Of a stretch of 33,399 bases of DNA, positions 33,132-33,399 are shown in pieces. The translations under genes were made by a program, and so were the position numbers. The stretch's first letter is position 1, and each line of letters begins with the position of its first letter. Where the stretch lies: the NCBI GenBank assembly GCA_003153315.1, contig PLYA01000007.1:993-34391 (forward strand), written 5' to 3'. This stretch comes from Bacteroidota bacterium. Its GTDB lineage: Bacteria; Bacteroidota; Bacteroidia; B-17B0; Aurantibacillaceae. A model generated the notes under the pieces. It saw nothing but the letters and a program-made list of their open reading frames with translations, had not been told where the DNA came from and ran no database searches.

Positions 33132-33399
33132 CAACTATTTTAAAAGGAGTTAAATATAAACATCTTTATTTATATAAAAAGGTTGATAAAAAGCAGGCAT
33201 AAGAGCCTGTTTGAAATTTTTTATCTTTTCTTTTTCCTTGACGAAAAAGAAACAAAAAGTCAAGACCAAACGATCTGCCTCACACAAAGCCACTCTGCTC
33301 CGCGTTCGGTCGGGCAGCGCGCTGTTTCAGTTTAAGATTAATCTAAACATTTAGATTCGCTGAGTGTGGCTGGTGTCCACGAAAGGTGCGAACCGAAAG
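33132..33399. repeat. Non-coding end region with dispersed-repeat-like sequence
   Basis: No gene is seen. Short inverted repeats are CAGGC/GCCTG (33194-33198 with 33205-33209), CTTGAC/GTCAAG (33237-33242 with 33259-33264) and a perfect AATCTAAA/TTTAGATT with a 2-nt spacer (33340-33347 with 33350-33357). The TTCCTTGACGAAAAAGAAAC stretch is of a type I associate with repeated intergenic DNA in Bacteroidota. It becomes G+C-richer than the surroundings from about 33270 and continues past the window edge. Confidence 0.5.

Noticed and set aside
33132..33134. TTG start for the DegT-type aminotransferase
   Set aside because: It is immediately followed by an in-frame ATG, which is the more likely start.

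Overview
The window looks like an A+T-rich Bacteroidota chromosome segment. The evidence is taxon-typical gene families (a PorP/SprF outer-membrane protein next to a TPR/PD40/OmpA protein, a DUF4369-TlpA lipoprotein, a PUR/DUF3276 protein, GYF_2 and YwqK-type proteins), genes without clear Shine-Dalgarno sequences, and repeated TAnnTTTG -7 elements, some with a TTG about 19-20 bp upstream. The placement below phylum is not resolvable by eye; a type-IX-secretion/gliding-type environmental lineage is most likely. I see no rRNA, tRNA, phage, transposase or CRISPR locus.

Layout. (1) 149-5888, minus: a likely operon of DegT-type sugar aminotransferase, TPR protein, UDP-sugar dehydrogenase (ugd), TPR/PD40 envelope protein and SPFH-GYF protein. 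(2) 6166-7759: a PUR-domain nucleic-acid-binding protein (+) and a TlpA-like thioredoxin lipoprotein (-), separated by a dispersed repeat. (3) 7917-13333, plus: PorP/SprF-like protein, PorE-like OmpA protein, then a large Asn-rich lipoprotein with four Ig-like units. (4) 13396-16636: a divergent pair, CNNM/CorC-type CBS protein and ClC chloride channel with CBS domains, whose promoters appear to be mirror images around a short spacer. (5) 16808-20651: small lipoprotein, efp and accA (minus), pyrR-pyrB (plus). (6) 20791-24523: YwqK-type repeat protein, DUF1905/YdeI-type protein and a GT-C membrane glycosyltransferase. (7) 24520-33131, minus: ten tightly packed genes that look like a glycan-tailoring operon: DegT aminotransferase, WbqC, SAM methyltransferase, NAD-dependent epimerase, ATP-grasp ligase, metallophosphoesterase, two paralogous beta-propeller (GH43/32-like) proteins, a second related methyltransferase and a membrane-anchored GT2.

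How the genes work together. Regions 1 and 7 both point to synthesis of surface polysaccharide carrying uronic acids and amino sugars. Region 3 points to an outer-membrane/secretion assembly. The rest is housekeeping (translation elongation, fatty acid and pyrimidine synthesis) and ion transport.

The most unusual structure outside genes is a set of intergenic tandem arrays that share an exact 21-bp period (two B-DNA turns) although the unit sequence differs between loci: 10888-11034, 16644-16748 and 21863-22220, with a probable fourth trace at the left edge. Each sits just upstream of a gene start. The most interesting gene set is the ten-gene operon in region 7, whose combination suggests an amino-sugar carrying an amide-linked substituent.
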